Made by a program: the position numbers and the translations under genes. A stretch of DNA of 64,000 nt, taken from NCBI GenBank assembly GCA_009741485.1, contig CM019216.1, forward strand, positions 21,616,465 to 21,680,464. Reading direction: 5' to 3'. Positions 41,801 to 54,344 of the stretch are shown one piece after another (the stretch's first letter is position 1; the number at the start of each line of letters is the position of its first letter). The DNA is from Malurus cyaneus samueli. Lineage: Eukaryota; Chordata; Aves; Passeriformes; Maluridae. Under the pieces are notes generated by a model. The model saw only the letters and a list, made by a program, of their open reading frames with translations, was not told where the DNA came from and searched no databases.

Positions 41801-44800
41801 AGCTGTCTCCTATGAAGTTTACAGAATTTTGTGTTTGTTCTGGCACCTCAACCAGCAGGAGCTATTATCATACAGTTCTAGCCAAAACTATAAAGTTTAG
41901 AGTTTTTTATACTATACGCTCCTTTGGCTTGTGGGGATTGAAAATGAGTCACAAGAGGGACAACAGTTGTTGAAATGCTTTTTATGATTTTTTTTCTTTA
42001 TGGCAAAGAAAGGTTTCATTTATGTGTCATACATTCTCCTTAAGTTTTACTTCTGTCAACAGTGATTTCTTTTTCTATTTTAAATTTAAGTTCAAACAAA
42101 TTAATGGCACATCTATGAGAAATATATGCATGTAAAGCCTTTTTGCCATTCATCCAGCTAGTGACAGGATGAGGTTCACAGTTAGAATCTTACCAAAAAG
42201 ATTAAATAGATGGGTTTATAACATTCTGTTTCAGTGTCAATCTGATAAAAAATATCATTCGAAAGGAAAATCATTGCTGTCTGATTAGGCACAGACACAA
42301 TTGTAACAATAACTACTGACTTACAGATACACAATTTGTGGAAATAGTTGCTTTCGGGGTCTGATATTTTCCCAGGCTTGGTCTCTGCTAAGGAATTATT
42401 TATTTATTTGTGCGAGTTTGTGTGAAATGGGTATGGTTTCAAAGGGCTGGGAGCACCCTGGAGTGCCTCAAAGGCTTTGATGTTGCAAGGGCAGCTGAGT
42501 CAATTTAGGGGTAAGAAGCTGATTGTGCCCTCTCCTGCCCCGCCAGACCCTGTGTGGTCAGCTGGCTAGCGGTGTCCTTTTCAGGCTGGTGTGCCAGCAA
42601 GCAAAGTTAACCTTCCAGACTCCTCTCTGAGCTCTGAATGTCAATGCTGGGATTTTTGCTGTCTCTGCAACCTGTGAGTGGGCCCGGTGTGCTCGAGCAA
42701 ACCCAGGCACAGCCAATTGGGAAAGTGGTGGATGTGATTCAGACTGAGGAAGTGCAAAGATGATATTCCATGTTGAGCCTTTCCTTTGACGCTGCCACCG
42801 GGATGTGCTGTGTTCCTACCCTCTCCTCCTCTCAATTGCACTGGTAATGGAATTGTAAAGGCAGTTTAAGAAAACCCACTCTATAGCACGTCAGCATTTC
42901 ACTGCTCTGGGTGGACTCACAGTGTGCTAAATGTATAAATAAAGCATGCTATAAAAGTGGACATGAGCTGAGGTGAGAGCTTTTGGGTCCTTAAAATTTG
43001 GGTTTCCTGACTTCTTTATGGTTAGCTACGTACACATTTGCTTTAATATTAATTTCATCTAACAGGTGTTTCTATAGGGAGATGTATCATGTAAATGAGT
43101 TTTCATTACAATGGCAGCAAATAAATCCTTTAAGGGGAAATTTTTTAGGTAGCAGGAAAACAATTAGCCCTTTTAAATCATATTCCCTAAAATATGTGAA
43201 ATAGCAGATTGCAACAATTTATATTTGGTGTCTTCTATCTAACACAAGTCCTACCATTCCTCTTAAGACAAAAGCTTCTCTATTCTAATAATTTTCATCT
43301 TTAAAATCTAAGAGTTCCAGGTTGACAAAACTAATGTGACTTTAGTCTTTTCTAGTTTAATCTATTTTAGGTAAGCTGGAACTATACACTCTTTGAAATT
43401 GTCTTTTTTCTATCAGTTGCATCTGATTTGTGCCAATAAACACTTCCAAAAAGCTCTGTGTCACATGAACTAAGATGGCATTGCATTTGTCATGAGGCTG
43501 TTATGAGATTCATACTAAGTCTTATTTTTCACTATAGTGCATACTTTATTTGCTTTAAGTGCTTACAACAAGCACTTTCATATTTTCAAAATTGCACATT
43601 TTTTAAATTAAGATTAATGATTGCCATCCTAGTAATATCAAAATCACACTGCTCTGTGCATCAGAGATTGCAAAGTGGTTTATGTTCCTGCCCTGGTCCC
43701 CTTTTAAGATAGTGATGGTAACCTCTAAGTCTAACAAGACCCATCATCACAAATTATACTCTTAGAGAATTCCAAACCTGATACCACATATTAAAACAGT
43801 ACAATTCTTAATTTTCTGTTTTTCATGACACACAGCAGACAGGTACTCCTAGAAGAGCATTCTGCTCAGATGGAGGTGGGCAGTACTCCACTGAGTCCAA
43901 AACCAGATCCGCATGTGCAAGCCATGGGATACAGTAAGGGCCATCAGATATATTCAATAAGTTTGGGTCCTCCAAAGTCTGCAACATAACTCTGTGATCA
44001 ACAACATTATTTAGCAGCTATTTGACTTCCATGAGACAGGATTAGGTGTGCCATGCCATTCCTAAACCTAAGTTCACAAAAGAATAGAAAACATATCAAA
44101 CAATCATTTCTTGGGTTATGATTGAATCTTTTTGGTCTGCTTCATCCATAGCAGTCACTGTCTTTATTACTTAGTCAATTCAGAATGCAAAGAATCAAAC
44201 TAATTTTATTCTCAGGAGAGCAACCAAAGAATTAATAATCAGAGAAAGTTGAGTTATTTATTCATGGAGGATATCTGAAAATTCAGATTGGGACTGACAT
44301 GTCCCAGAATAGAGGCCAGTGACACAGAGCCACTGAGCTGTGAATTCTCAGGTTTGTGTGGGTTTCAGGTTTTGCAGGAGCTTCCTTGAGCTTCTTGATT
44401 GGAAGTGTTAAAGCAATTTGCTCTGATTTTTTTTTCACCTGTAAACATGCCATGGAACCCCTGTAAATCAGGTGGAGATTCTCACTTTGGCTGCACATCT
44501 GCAGAGCACATACTTTATGACATGACATTCCTAAGTTCCTATGGTTTCACAGCATGTTTGTGTCAGGCCTGGAGGAAGAAATCCAACAATGGGCAATTTC
44601 TTCCACTGTTCTCACTGGCTACAGTTTTGTATTCAAATGTCTCATATAAACTAGATATATGCAAAATAACCTTTTCTCCATGCTCATGCTGTCATCTGTA
44701 TGAAAAATTCCAACCATTACATAATATGAAACTTTTTTTTTTGTTCTCATCTTACAATTAACTCCAATCTCATTATAAATCTCACAAATTTTGATGACCA

Positions 44801-45688
44801 GTACAAAATCAGAGCTGTTACATACATTGCTCTGGCAGGTCAACGGCAGCCTCACACTAAGAAATACAGCCTTTTTAAACATTTTTTTAATGAAAACTTT
44901 ATTTTGCATACCATGTGTGTACACTTGCTGTATGCACTGCTTTAATTCACGTTTATAACTAAAGGAGTTGGCTTTAATTGCTGAAGCACTGTCCTGCCAG
45001 GTATATACAGAGAAGAAAATTTGCCTTATATAGATCAATCAGGTTTATATTATAATGATACAATGTTACAACCTGCACAGCATTCAAAGAAAACTTTTTT
45101 TGGTTTTGTGGAGACAAAAGGGTTTACAGCAAATGTTTTGCTCTGAGTGCTGGTACATTTGTGTAACTTCACACGTCTGAGAGAAAATATAGTTTGTATC
45201 TGTGGAGCTCAGGAGGGGGAAGGAGGTCCTGAAGTAGTTTAAACTCTGAGTTAGATCCATTTGTGAAACTCCCTAATGCAAACTGATGAGCCCTATATAT
45301 TATAAAGGCTATCACAAGCCTTTATAGGCTTGCTATCTGCAAGACTCTAATTATTTATAACATCCTTTAAGATTTCTGTAGGATATCCAGTGTTACAAAT
45401 GTTAGAATGTAAGACTATGGTGAAAATTTATATTGTCAAGTGCTTTGAGAAGCTTTAATAGGTAAAATATCAGACTTGTAATGAAATAACCTCAAAGTCT
45501 GGTTTGGGAATTGAATTGATCAAGTAGAGCAAATTCTCTGTGTATTTTACCCAAGAATTTCTGATACACCTGAAAAAGTAAAGTTCATACTATTTTTTTT
45601 TCTGAATTACAGAAAACAAGAATTAGTCTTACTTTGAGTGGAAATGTAACACGTTGGTTAATTAATTTTCTTGTTTCCTCAAATACAG

Positions 45689-45927
45689 ACCTGCAAGCTT
45701 CAGCATCACCTATCAACAGGAAAATACCAGCAGAATCTCTTTTCAAACCAGCCTGTCCTGTTTGTATCTTCTACCTGTCAGCCACCCTGCAAAAAGCTAA
45801 TTGAACTTTCACAGCTGGCAGGAGGGAAAATATGTAAAGACTTACATCAGGCAAAAATCAGTACAGGAAAAAAAAACAGGAAATAAGTACCAGGAAACAG
45901 TATCTTTATCAGAAAAATGGGTATTAG
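45689..45927 (+). CDS. MCPH1: Microcephalin (MCPH1), penultimate coding exon, BRCT-3, frameshifted
   Basis: MCPH1 is a nuclear BRCT protein acting in DNA-damage signalling, mitotic entry and restraint of condensin II. The exon follows a good acceptor (tttcctcaaatacag) and starts in phase 0. Its product is colinear with human MCPH1 BRCT-3: HLS.G.Y...LF..QPV.FVS, then KL.EL..L.GGK, then HQAKI. Position 45,868-45,876 is a run of nine A, after which the frame meets TAA at 45,884-45,886. The conserved LSEKWVL follows one frame over and ends at a strong donor, TTAG|GTAAGA. Between the QA and SEKW residues there are 55 nt, against 54 in the human protein alignment. The exon is 239 nt, whereas 238 nt would give the phase 1 needed by the next exon. 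Either the assembly has one A too many or the gene carries a truncating frameshift. Earlier exons lie left of the window. Confidence 0.9.
45868..45876 (+). other. MCPH1: A9 homopolymer that breaks the MCPH1 frame
   Basis: Nine consecutive A lie within the BRCT-3 coding sequence. Eight would keep the reading frame open through LSEKWVL to the donor and into the last exon in the correct phase. Homopolymer runs are hot spots both for sequencing or assembly indels and for real replication slippage. The sequence alone cannot tell these apart. Confidence 0.85.
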
Positions 45928-47767
45928 GTAAGACACTAAATTTCAACTTATATAAAATATTGCAGAATAGGAATTTTTAAAAAAATATTATAAGTAGTTC
46001 ATGAAACTGAGGTTATGGAGGGAAGAAAATGGAACCAACTGCTTCAGTTAGATTTTCAGGAAATTTGTCTCATGGTGAGGACTTTCTCTTACAGCTAAGA
46101 GTGCTTTGTGATAGTCCTGGTTCTCACCATTTTAATTTAATTTTACCTAGAACAAATATCATCCAAATATTTTCAATGTTTTCATTTCAAGCAAACTAAA
46201 TTAAGGGGAAATGTCAATATGATACTTGCTTTCTAAAACAGCATGTATTTCGTGCTGTAGATGTAGTTTTATCTCATATAAATTGGCCTAGTGTTACTGA
46301 AATATGGTGACTGACACGTGATAATTCTATTCTGAATGCTGTATTGTACATCTGAATGACAATTTTTTGCAGTCTCCATTTCACTTGCAAAAAGCTTATT
46401 TTTAACGTCTGCAGTTATGTTTCTAAGAGTCGTTAGTCTATCATTTTTCTGACTCATTTGCAACACAGTCTGACATGCTATTTTCATCAGGGCTATTTTC
46501 CATAAAGAGACCTTATTTAGAAAAAATAAGACTTAATTTTTGTCATATGCTATGTCAAACTCCTCCAGAAAATGTCTCATTCATGCCCTAGCAAGAAATG
46601 TACTACAGGAGTTGATGTTGTATGAGAGAGGCCAAACAAGTCCTAGTCTTTTGACCTCTAATGCTCTAATTTTGACCTCTTAATGACTGAAAACCTGAAA
46701 GAAAATACCATTAAAGAAAGGAAAAGTGAGCAATAAGGGAAAACTACTCATTCTAAACGCACATTTTATGTCATACTTACTTAAAGTATAAGATAAAATT
46801 GTGAAGATTGATGAGAGAGGTGTAAGAAGGTGACATTGTTTATTACACCTTTCTCCAGCTTCAAAGAAGACTTAGAGAGCAAGAGTGCAGAAAGAAAAGT
46901 GAGCAGATGACGAAACCAGTGGTTTGTGCAGGACTAAAAATAAGAGTAAATTCAACACAAAAGTTTCCTATACTAGTGTTCCTGATGGACAAATGTTATG
47001 ATCTAAAGTGGTGAGAGATCCATGAGTCCCACTCTTCTATTAATCTCATGGAGTCCTGCCTTCCCCCAGGTCAAGGATCTCATGAGCTACCTGCAGCTGC
47101 AGCCCCATCAGTGGACTGAGGGAATTGCATATCCAGCTGCTACCAAAAAAAGACTGAATTTTTGGTGCCATTTACAGATTCCTCAGTTCACCTTTGCAGT
47201 CTGATTTCTAATCACTATGTCCTGGTCACGAGGCATGCTCATACTAGAGCTAATGGGTTTTAATTCATTTTGATGAATCATCACATCTCAGAAAAAAAGT
47301 ATTTCTATATTATACTTTAAAGGAATGATACAGGCCTTTGAAGCTCTGCCCCTTTCTCAGCTACAGTGTGCCTAATAGTATGAACAGTGTCACCTATAAA
47401 TTGCTGTTTTAATCAAATAAATCAGATCTGAAGTTTTCTGTAATCTTTGCCACTTCATTGTTGCAATCCAGTTGGTTTGTGGCTATCTGTTTTCTGTTGT
47501 TACTACCATCTGCCAATTAATTCACTCAAGGTTGACCAGAATAAAATGCACATAGGTCAATAATGCAGCACCTTTTTAAACTCAAGTAAATGGTAAATGC
47601 TTGCACTATTATCATTTGACTGTTTGCATTTATTTTCTCTCTCTGGGTTCTCAGCTCCACCAAACTGCTTTACACCAGTAATTGCTCTGAAGTACATTGT
47701 CGCTTTATCATCTGTTTGTTTTGCATTTTATTTTATATAATCCTGAGGTTTTTTAAATTTATTTTAG
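45928..47767 (+). other. MCPH1: MCPH1 last intron
   Basis: The intron runs from GTAAGA at 45,928 to AG at 47,766-47,767, 1,840 nt in all. The acceptor is preceded by a T-rich tract (ttttttaaatttattttag). It is AT-rich with no repeat I can name. A short open stretch after a CTTCCCCCAG sequence near 47,069 looks acceptor-like, but I found no homology for it. Confidence 0.85.
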
Positions 47768-47823
47768 ATTCAATCACTCAGTATTGTGTATGTCCCATGG
47801 AAAACTACATTTTTCAGATGTGA
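47768..47823 (+). CDS. MCPH1: Microcephalin (MCPH1), terminal coding exon with stop
   Basis: After the acceptor ag at 47,766-47,767 the exon reads, in phase 1 with the G of the previous exon, D-SITQYCVCPMENYIFQM and stop TGA (47,821-47,823). This matches the human C-terminus, DSITQHKVCAPENYLLSQ, at the DSITQ, VC and ENY positions and in length to within a residue, so identity is secure. It forms the last helix and tail of BRCT-3. Its phase shows independently that the preceding exon should be 3n+1 long. The frame actually delivered by the literal sequence is off by one and has already terminated. The exon itself is intact with no internal stop, which favours either a very recent lesion or a base-call error upstream. 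Confidence 0.9.
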
Positions 47824-47876
47824 GCTAACTCAAGAGCTTCCATATGGTTGTAAGGCAACATGCCTAGTTTGGATTC

Positions 47877-47882
47877 AATAAA
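47877..47882 (+). terminator. MCPH1: Poly(A) signal AATAAA of MCPH1
   Basis: A canonical AATAAA lies 54 nt after the MCPH1 stop codon. Cleavage would be expected around 47,895-47,910, giving a very short 3' UTR. It is the first canonical signal after the stop. Longer 3' UTR isoforms using distal signals cannot be excluded. Confidence 0.65.
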
Positions 47883-50800
47883 GAAAAAAAGTTGTGAAGA
47901 AAATTCCCAAGAAAATGCAAGTTACATATTTATAAGTACAGAGGAACAATTTCTTTATTTTTAAAACTTGTGCAAGTGTTCATCTTGTGAAATCTTTCAT
48001 TGTTGAAATGAAGTATATCCCTAACAAAAGTCATCTTCCTTTTTTTTATTTGTTGAAGATCTTTGGAACTAAAAGTTGAAGGAATCACAATTCACTGGGA
48101 GGAAGTGGAAAGATATTTTCTAGTCTTTAAGTGAGGTTGCTCATGTTGCAGTGCAGTGAAAAGATGTCCCCTCAGTGTGGGTGAGTGTGCCTGAGCTGGA
48201 TCTGGTGCAGGGAGCAGGAGCTGTGCTCCCAGGGCAGCTGCAGGGATCCTGTTGGCTCCTCTGGTCCGAGTGCCTCTGCCTCTCAACGGCCACGTTGCCA
48301 CATCTTCATGGCCATTGCTAAATGCATTCTTTGCCAAAAGGCTAAGGTTGTCCGTGGCCATCAGTGCACACCTGCTGGTGTAAGCTTGCACGTCTAAACT
48401 GCATTTTCAAAAGTAAATGAAACTCAGTATTTAAGGTATTATTTATTTCAACGTCTTTAACTGAATCTCAGAATGTGTCTGCCTTACACTGAGGCTAAAA
48501 CCACAGTTACTGACTCCAAATCAAATGCATTAAGACAACTCATCATTCAAATGCTAAAATCTGTTGAAAATTTAACATATTAAGAAATCCTTTAGCTATG
48601 CTTGAAGAATGTATGCAAATGTCTCACATGTTAAATTCTTCCTTAATCTGTAATTTGTTCTGAGCAGGTACAAAGTAAAGTTTATATGTAAAGTGTGTTG
48701 CATAGCACCTGGTTTATCTATAAAAGTACAAGCTACTTTAATTATTTCCAAGTACCATCAAAATTATGTATCATCATAAAGAGTAATGTTATCAACTAAT
48801 TTAATGGCAGCTCATAATTCACACCTCAGTGTTCCCCTCAGAATTCCCTCAGAGTACGAAAATGCAAACTCCATACACAAAATTATTATTTCAAGTTAAT
48901 AATATGGAAAATCAAAGTACAACAGGTATTATTTTTATATTGTCATTCTATTTTGCATTGTTCTAACTTCTTGAGCTTTTAAAGAGATTTGAATATAAAA
49001 GTTCTGTAAACAAGGATTATACAATCTTTTCCTTCAAAACAAGTTCAGCAGTATCTGGGGGTAACAGGCTGTTTAAGGTACAAATTGCATTTGTATTGTT
49101 GCTTGGTAAAATGTTACATATACTTCTTAATGGAAAAGCTCCAAGGTATGATTATTTTGTGGAAAATTAAAATAATTGATTTTCCAAAATGCTAAGCACT
49201 TGTAACTCAAAAGGTTAAGACCTCATTTTCCAGTGCTCTATAGGTAGATTTGGTATATAACCTATAAAATCTAATTTACTGAGATCTTTTCCTTGCTTAT
49301 TTTTCTGACTTGCACATTTTAAACAGTATCTTATCTAGGAAAAGTATGTTTGATATAAAAATTGGTATGTTTGATACAAAAATTTGTAATCAGATCTGTC
49401 TACAGATTGTACTGTTTATCATCAAAACTACTTACCTATTTAGTGTAGAGCACTGGTAACGTGTTATCAGTCTTCACCCTTGAACTTGTGAGCCTCTTAT
49501 TCAGAAGGGGGATATATTAAAATACAAATACTTTTATAGGTTGTGGCATGTGAACATATGGTTACTACTAAATAACAGAATCATTTGTTTGAATTACACT
49601 GCTTAACTTTGAATATAACAACCTCCTGGTTTTATTTTGTAGTCATTTCCTAAGTGTAGTACCCATAAAAATCTGTCACTATTAATTTATAGAATATAGC
49701 ATTACAAATCAGCTTTCTCATAAATCTCCTTAAGATTAGTCTCAGCTATTTAAATTGTAAATTCTTGGATCAACTTGGTCTTTATTAGTCACACATGTAA
49801 CAGATTTGACAATGAAAATTCTAATATCCTTTTTTTCTTAACTAAAATGTTTCTGATAAAGCAATCTGTCAGTTTAGATAATTTCACCTTAAATTATATG
49901 GTCAATAGAAATCCCTATTTGTTGGCTCTTCTTACAACATGTATAGACAGGCAGCTACAGCCAGCAGGAAATTGAATTCCTAATTTTGGTCTCACACTGT
50001 GGGCAATAGGAGTGCTGTCCATCCTCAATGACTGTTGCTTTGTAGGAGTACACCCAATAACAAGAAGCATCAGTGATTCATGAGTAGTTTTGAGTTGGTC
50101 AGTGCTGAGAGCTTTGCAATGTGCAGTGGTCAGTGAACATTCTGCCACAGCACAGCCAAGTGCCCTCTCCTCTACAAACGGGTACTGACTGGGCTCTCCT
50201 TATTAGGAATCTATTTAATTTTTGTTAATTTCCTTTATTTCTCTTTTTTTTTATGTGCAGGAGAGGTCATCTGAACCTTACCTTTACCTTTTCCATCCTG
50301 CAGGAATATTTTTACCATTCACTTGTAAAAATTACTCAGTTTCTGTGTCTCCTTAGAGAGCTTCTGCACCCCTGCTAAGGCTGTCTCTAGCTCAATCCCA
50401 TTAGCTCAATTAAAAGTCTTTCTAAGATAGCTTAATTTGATTAGAAATCTGTTTAAACTAAAATAAATTGAAAAGTCAAAATAAGCATTATTTGTTTACA
50501 AGATTCAAATTAGCTGGGCTAATTTGCAAATGTAGTTTAACTCCCAGCAGATTTTAACTCATTTTACTTTCATCGGTGACACAAGTGGTATCAATCGGCT
50601 GCACACACCACCAAATCCCTCCCATCTTTCTTCTTACAGAGATAAGAGCTTTTACCACACTTTGCATAATTTAGTGGAGACTCATATTTTATTTTGTGAA
50701 TAAATTTGTATTAACAAAAATTAATATTTAATATGTGTATTATTGGCAGATCCATAAATATTGAGGACACAGAGAGGCATGGCCTTGAAGAATGAGTTGC

Positions 50801-53800
50801 TTAAGCTGTGTCAGAATGGCAGCAAAATTGGTGTCCTCTTCAAATCATATATCCTTAAAATAGCTTAGGATCTACAATTAAATTAGTTTCAGTGACTAAT
50901 AATGTGAGTTTAGCTAGGATATGTTTGAAAGCAAGATTGCCAGAATTTCACAACATGGGTGGATCTCATGTCTCTTTTTCCCTTTTCTCTGCTTTAGCAA
51001 TCAGTTTTAGATTGCAACTGCAATTGTGGTATGTATATCAATTGAGTAAAAAGTCTTTAAATATTCACAGTGATCCTAGTATATGAACCATCTGGTATTG
51101 ACTTACTAAACTACAGATTTGTTGAGCTGGTTTTCATATTTCTGGATATTTTCATGACTCAACTATAGTCAACTTTTTGAAGATTGCTCCTTTTAAAATA
51201 AAATTAACCAATAAAAACTATTGCATCACTTGATTGTCTGTTTATAGTTCCACTAAAATAAACTTGTGTTACATTAATTGATCTGTATAGAATGCAATTT
51301 AGGCACAACTGAATTATGTGTTGAAGTGTTGTCAGCACATTCAGTGCTAGGAAGCTGCCAGCACAAACACAGATTTTTTTTGGTGAAACCTTAGGGACTG
51401 TGAGGCATAGGTGCTTTAAATTAGTCTTTCTGAGCAGGAATTGTGGCTGTGTGGAGCCAGTGTTTCTAACACTTACAGAGATTAAAGTTGAGGAACAGTA
51501 TCTAGAAAGATGATTAAAGTTTTGTTTTTTTCCTCAAAAGAAACACACAAAAAAACTAAATTTTTGCTCACACTGAAAACTGAAAAGCATTTAAAAGTCT
51601 ATGTGTGTGCCAGCAGTTGTCTTTAAAGACAGCTCTAATAAAACCAAATGGCTGTAGTCCTATTGCAATAATCAGCATCTTATTTCTGATCTCCTTTTAT
51701 TGCTTTATTTCAAAGTTAGCTCTTTGCATGACAGGACCAAACAGCAGGCTCTGGAGGAGCATCACCTGTACTAGAACATAATGCAGCAGCTGATAACAGG
51801 GTGGTTAAAAAACTGCCAGTGGTAAAAAAAAAAATAACAGCTGCTGTTGTAGTTATCAACACAGGTGTTGGCTGAGAGCTTTTGTTGGGACCTCACAAAG
51901 CAGAGTATTTCTTCTGTTGATACAGATGTGAAACAACCTCTAAGCACCCAGGAGTGGCTCAGACTCCTGCGCAGGACTGAGGTGTTGACAGGTAGCAGCC
52001 AGGTGTGGTGTGGGAGTGCACATTTCCTTGAACTGCTAGAGCCAGCATCCTTCAGAGAGTGATTTGCGGCACCGTGCTGGAGGCACAGCCCTCCCAGCTG
52101 CCAACACGTCCACGGCTTCCTCACCCTGCCCGGGAATCTCGAGGTCACACTGGAACCTTCCTGCGACCTCTTCCGTGCCAGCTTGTGTTTGCCTTGTAGC
52201 TTTTCTGGAAGGCACCTGAGCTATCACTGGAGACGGAACTGCCATGAGGTGTTTATTTTCCAAGGGGATTTATCAGTGCCTACAATGTCATTTACATTGT
52301 TCTAAGAGATATGTTAAGAAAAAAATAAAAGGAAAAAAAAGGTGCAGCTACATGTGGGGCGGTGAAAGGATTACCAGTCCAGGCAGGTTTAGAGTTTGCT
52401 TGGGATTTGACTTTTTCCTTCTTCATGACAGATTTTATGGAGCTATACACTAAGGGCTTTTAAGAGAGAAAACCAGATCTTTAGGAGGGGATGTGCAGAG
52501 GAACAATATTATTGTTTTACTGTATTATTTCACAATATTATTGATGTGACATGCATGCGACAGTCAAGTCAGTTGAAGCTGAAACTTGGAAACTCGTCTG
52601 CAAGTGGTTACTTTTTTGCAGTACATAGATCTTTCTTAAGACCCTGCTTTTTCAAAACTGTCAACAATTAAAGAAATATACTTTAAAAATCACAGGCAGA
52701 GATAGCTTTATTATTGAGAACTGTTAGGAAGATGATCTTATCTCTAAATAACATTTTTAGTTGTTGACTTGGATGCAAGTATGGGGAGAGGAAAAGAAAA
52801 ACCATTTTCCAGATTTTGTGCTCTGGAGTGAAGCATTTCAGCTCATTCACTCAAAACTGAAGTTTGTTCAGGGGAAGTTTTGCTAAGTAGTCCCATGTAG
52901 CTAGAGATAAGCCTAAATACAAGAAAAATTTTATGCACACAGTACAGAAAAAGTAATGACTTTAAATGTTCTTTGCAACACATTGTGCATAAAACTTAAC
53001 CAATGTCCAAAATTCTGCATTATACTTTTCTAATAGTAAGCTGAATAAACCCAGGATTTTTTTATCTCAACAGCTGTGGGGTGGGCAAATGTTTTAGTTT
53101 AAAAAATAAACAAATGTGGACCTGCTCTGATTACAGCCTAATGTGTCAATTCATGTGAAAATCAAGACACTTGGGAACCCTGCTATACACTTGCAAATAC
53201 TTGACCTCTGTGAAGAGTCTGAATGGTTCCTTTGCCACTTTTAATGTGTATTGAAAGAAATGTGGTACTCCTCCTCTCCCCCACTGATGACTGGACATTT
53301 CTGAATATCTTGAAATTCACACCCACTTGAAATGCTGACTTGGGAATACACTTTTTTGGACACATGCTTCATCATATTTCAGCTGTTCACAAAGATAAGC
53401 ATTTTAGAAGTCGGAGGAAGAACATTTCCTCCTACAGAAGAGAATTTATATTTTCCCTGACATTGCCCAGGCAACACAGGCTTGAATAAAAAATTGACGC
53501 TAAAAGCAGAGTTCTCTAGTCTGGGAATCAACACTGTTGTTTTATTCCCAGCCACACTCAGTATCCTACTTGATGAAGAAAAGAATGTCCTTCTTAAGTT
53601 CAGGGATGTTGAACATATTTTGATGACCCATATAGAAACTATTAGAGGGCATAAATGCAAATAATAGAATTTGAATTTCTAGAACTTGAGATTCACTTTG
53701 CCCTGATTTTTTCCAGTCTCTTTCTGTGCTTTCTTCTCTTTTTTTCCCCCTGATGTGTTCAGCAGTGATATTTCATATCAAGTGTTGTATGAGAAACAGA

Positions 53801-54344
53801 AACCCATGGTCTCTAAGCAGTACTCTGTTGCTCAGTGTCACAGTCCCTCTATTCCAGAATCAGATCTCTTCTGCCTTCCCATTTGAAACCTTCTGCATAC
53901 CTAGACCAGTAGTGGTGAGCCACACATGAACTATGAAGCTACAGAAGCTCATGGGAGATGTGAGCCTGGATCTGCCCAGGCAAACAAGGGATTTGTGCCC
54001 AGGTCTTCAGTTCTCTTTATGGCTTTATGAGGGTTACTCACACCACTTACTTTGCCATCTATGCAAAGTTTAAAGTGTAGGTAGGCACAAAGACAGCAGA
54101 AGCACAAAGACACCTAATAAAGATTGTCTGCATATCCAACTGAAGTTTTCATTAATGAAGAGAGGTTTGCATCTCAGTAAGCTTTGTCTCATGCCGAAGT
54201 TCGAAGTTTGAGAGCTAAAGGCCTGAGTAATCTAAAATGCAACTGCCCATTGAATTCAAGAATGTTTCTTTACTTCCTGCCAGCTAGCAGCATCTTCCTT
54301 TGCATTTCCAAGCACACAGGTATTCAGTTCTGTTCTCCCTCTGT

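Larger units (their letters stand above)
14401..45688 (+). other. MCPH1: MCPH1 large intron (intron 12 by human numbering), part downstream of ANGPT2
   Basis: This span lies between the ANGPT2 promoter and the acceptor of the penultimate MCPH1 exon. In human, ANGPT2 is transcribed antisense from inside intron 12 of MCPH1, and the same order and orientation are seen here. No coding exon was recognised. It carries two CR1 fragments, an LTR remnant, simple repeats, an A-tail preceded by AATAAA, a 12-bp inverted repeat, and AT-rich homeobox-motif-dense segments that could be conserved enhancers. Moderately GC-richer patches (about 17.0, 37.2 and 42.4-42.8 kb) contain nothing I can identify. Confidence 0.75.

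Noticed and set aside
45884..45892. AATAA|GTACCA as an alternative donor in the MCPH1 exon
   Set aside because: It would include the TAA stop and join the last exon in the wrong phase. The TTAG|GTAAGA donor is far better and agrees with the human protein.
47022..47204. Open frame after a CTTCCCCCAG acceptor-like site in the last MCPH1 intron
   Set aside because: No homology to MCPH1, and the flanking exons already join colinearly with the human protein without it.
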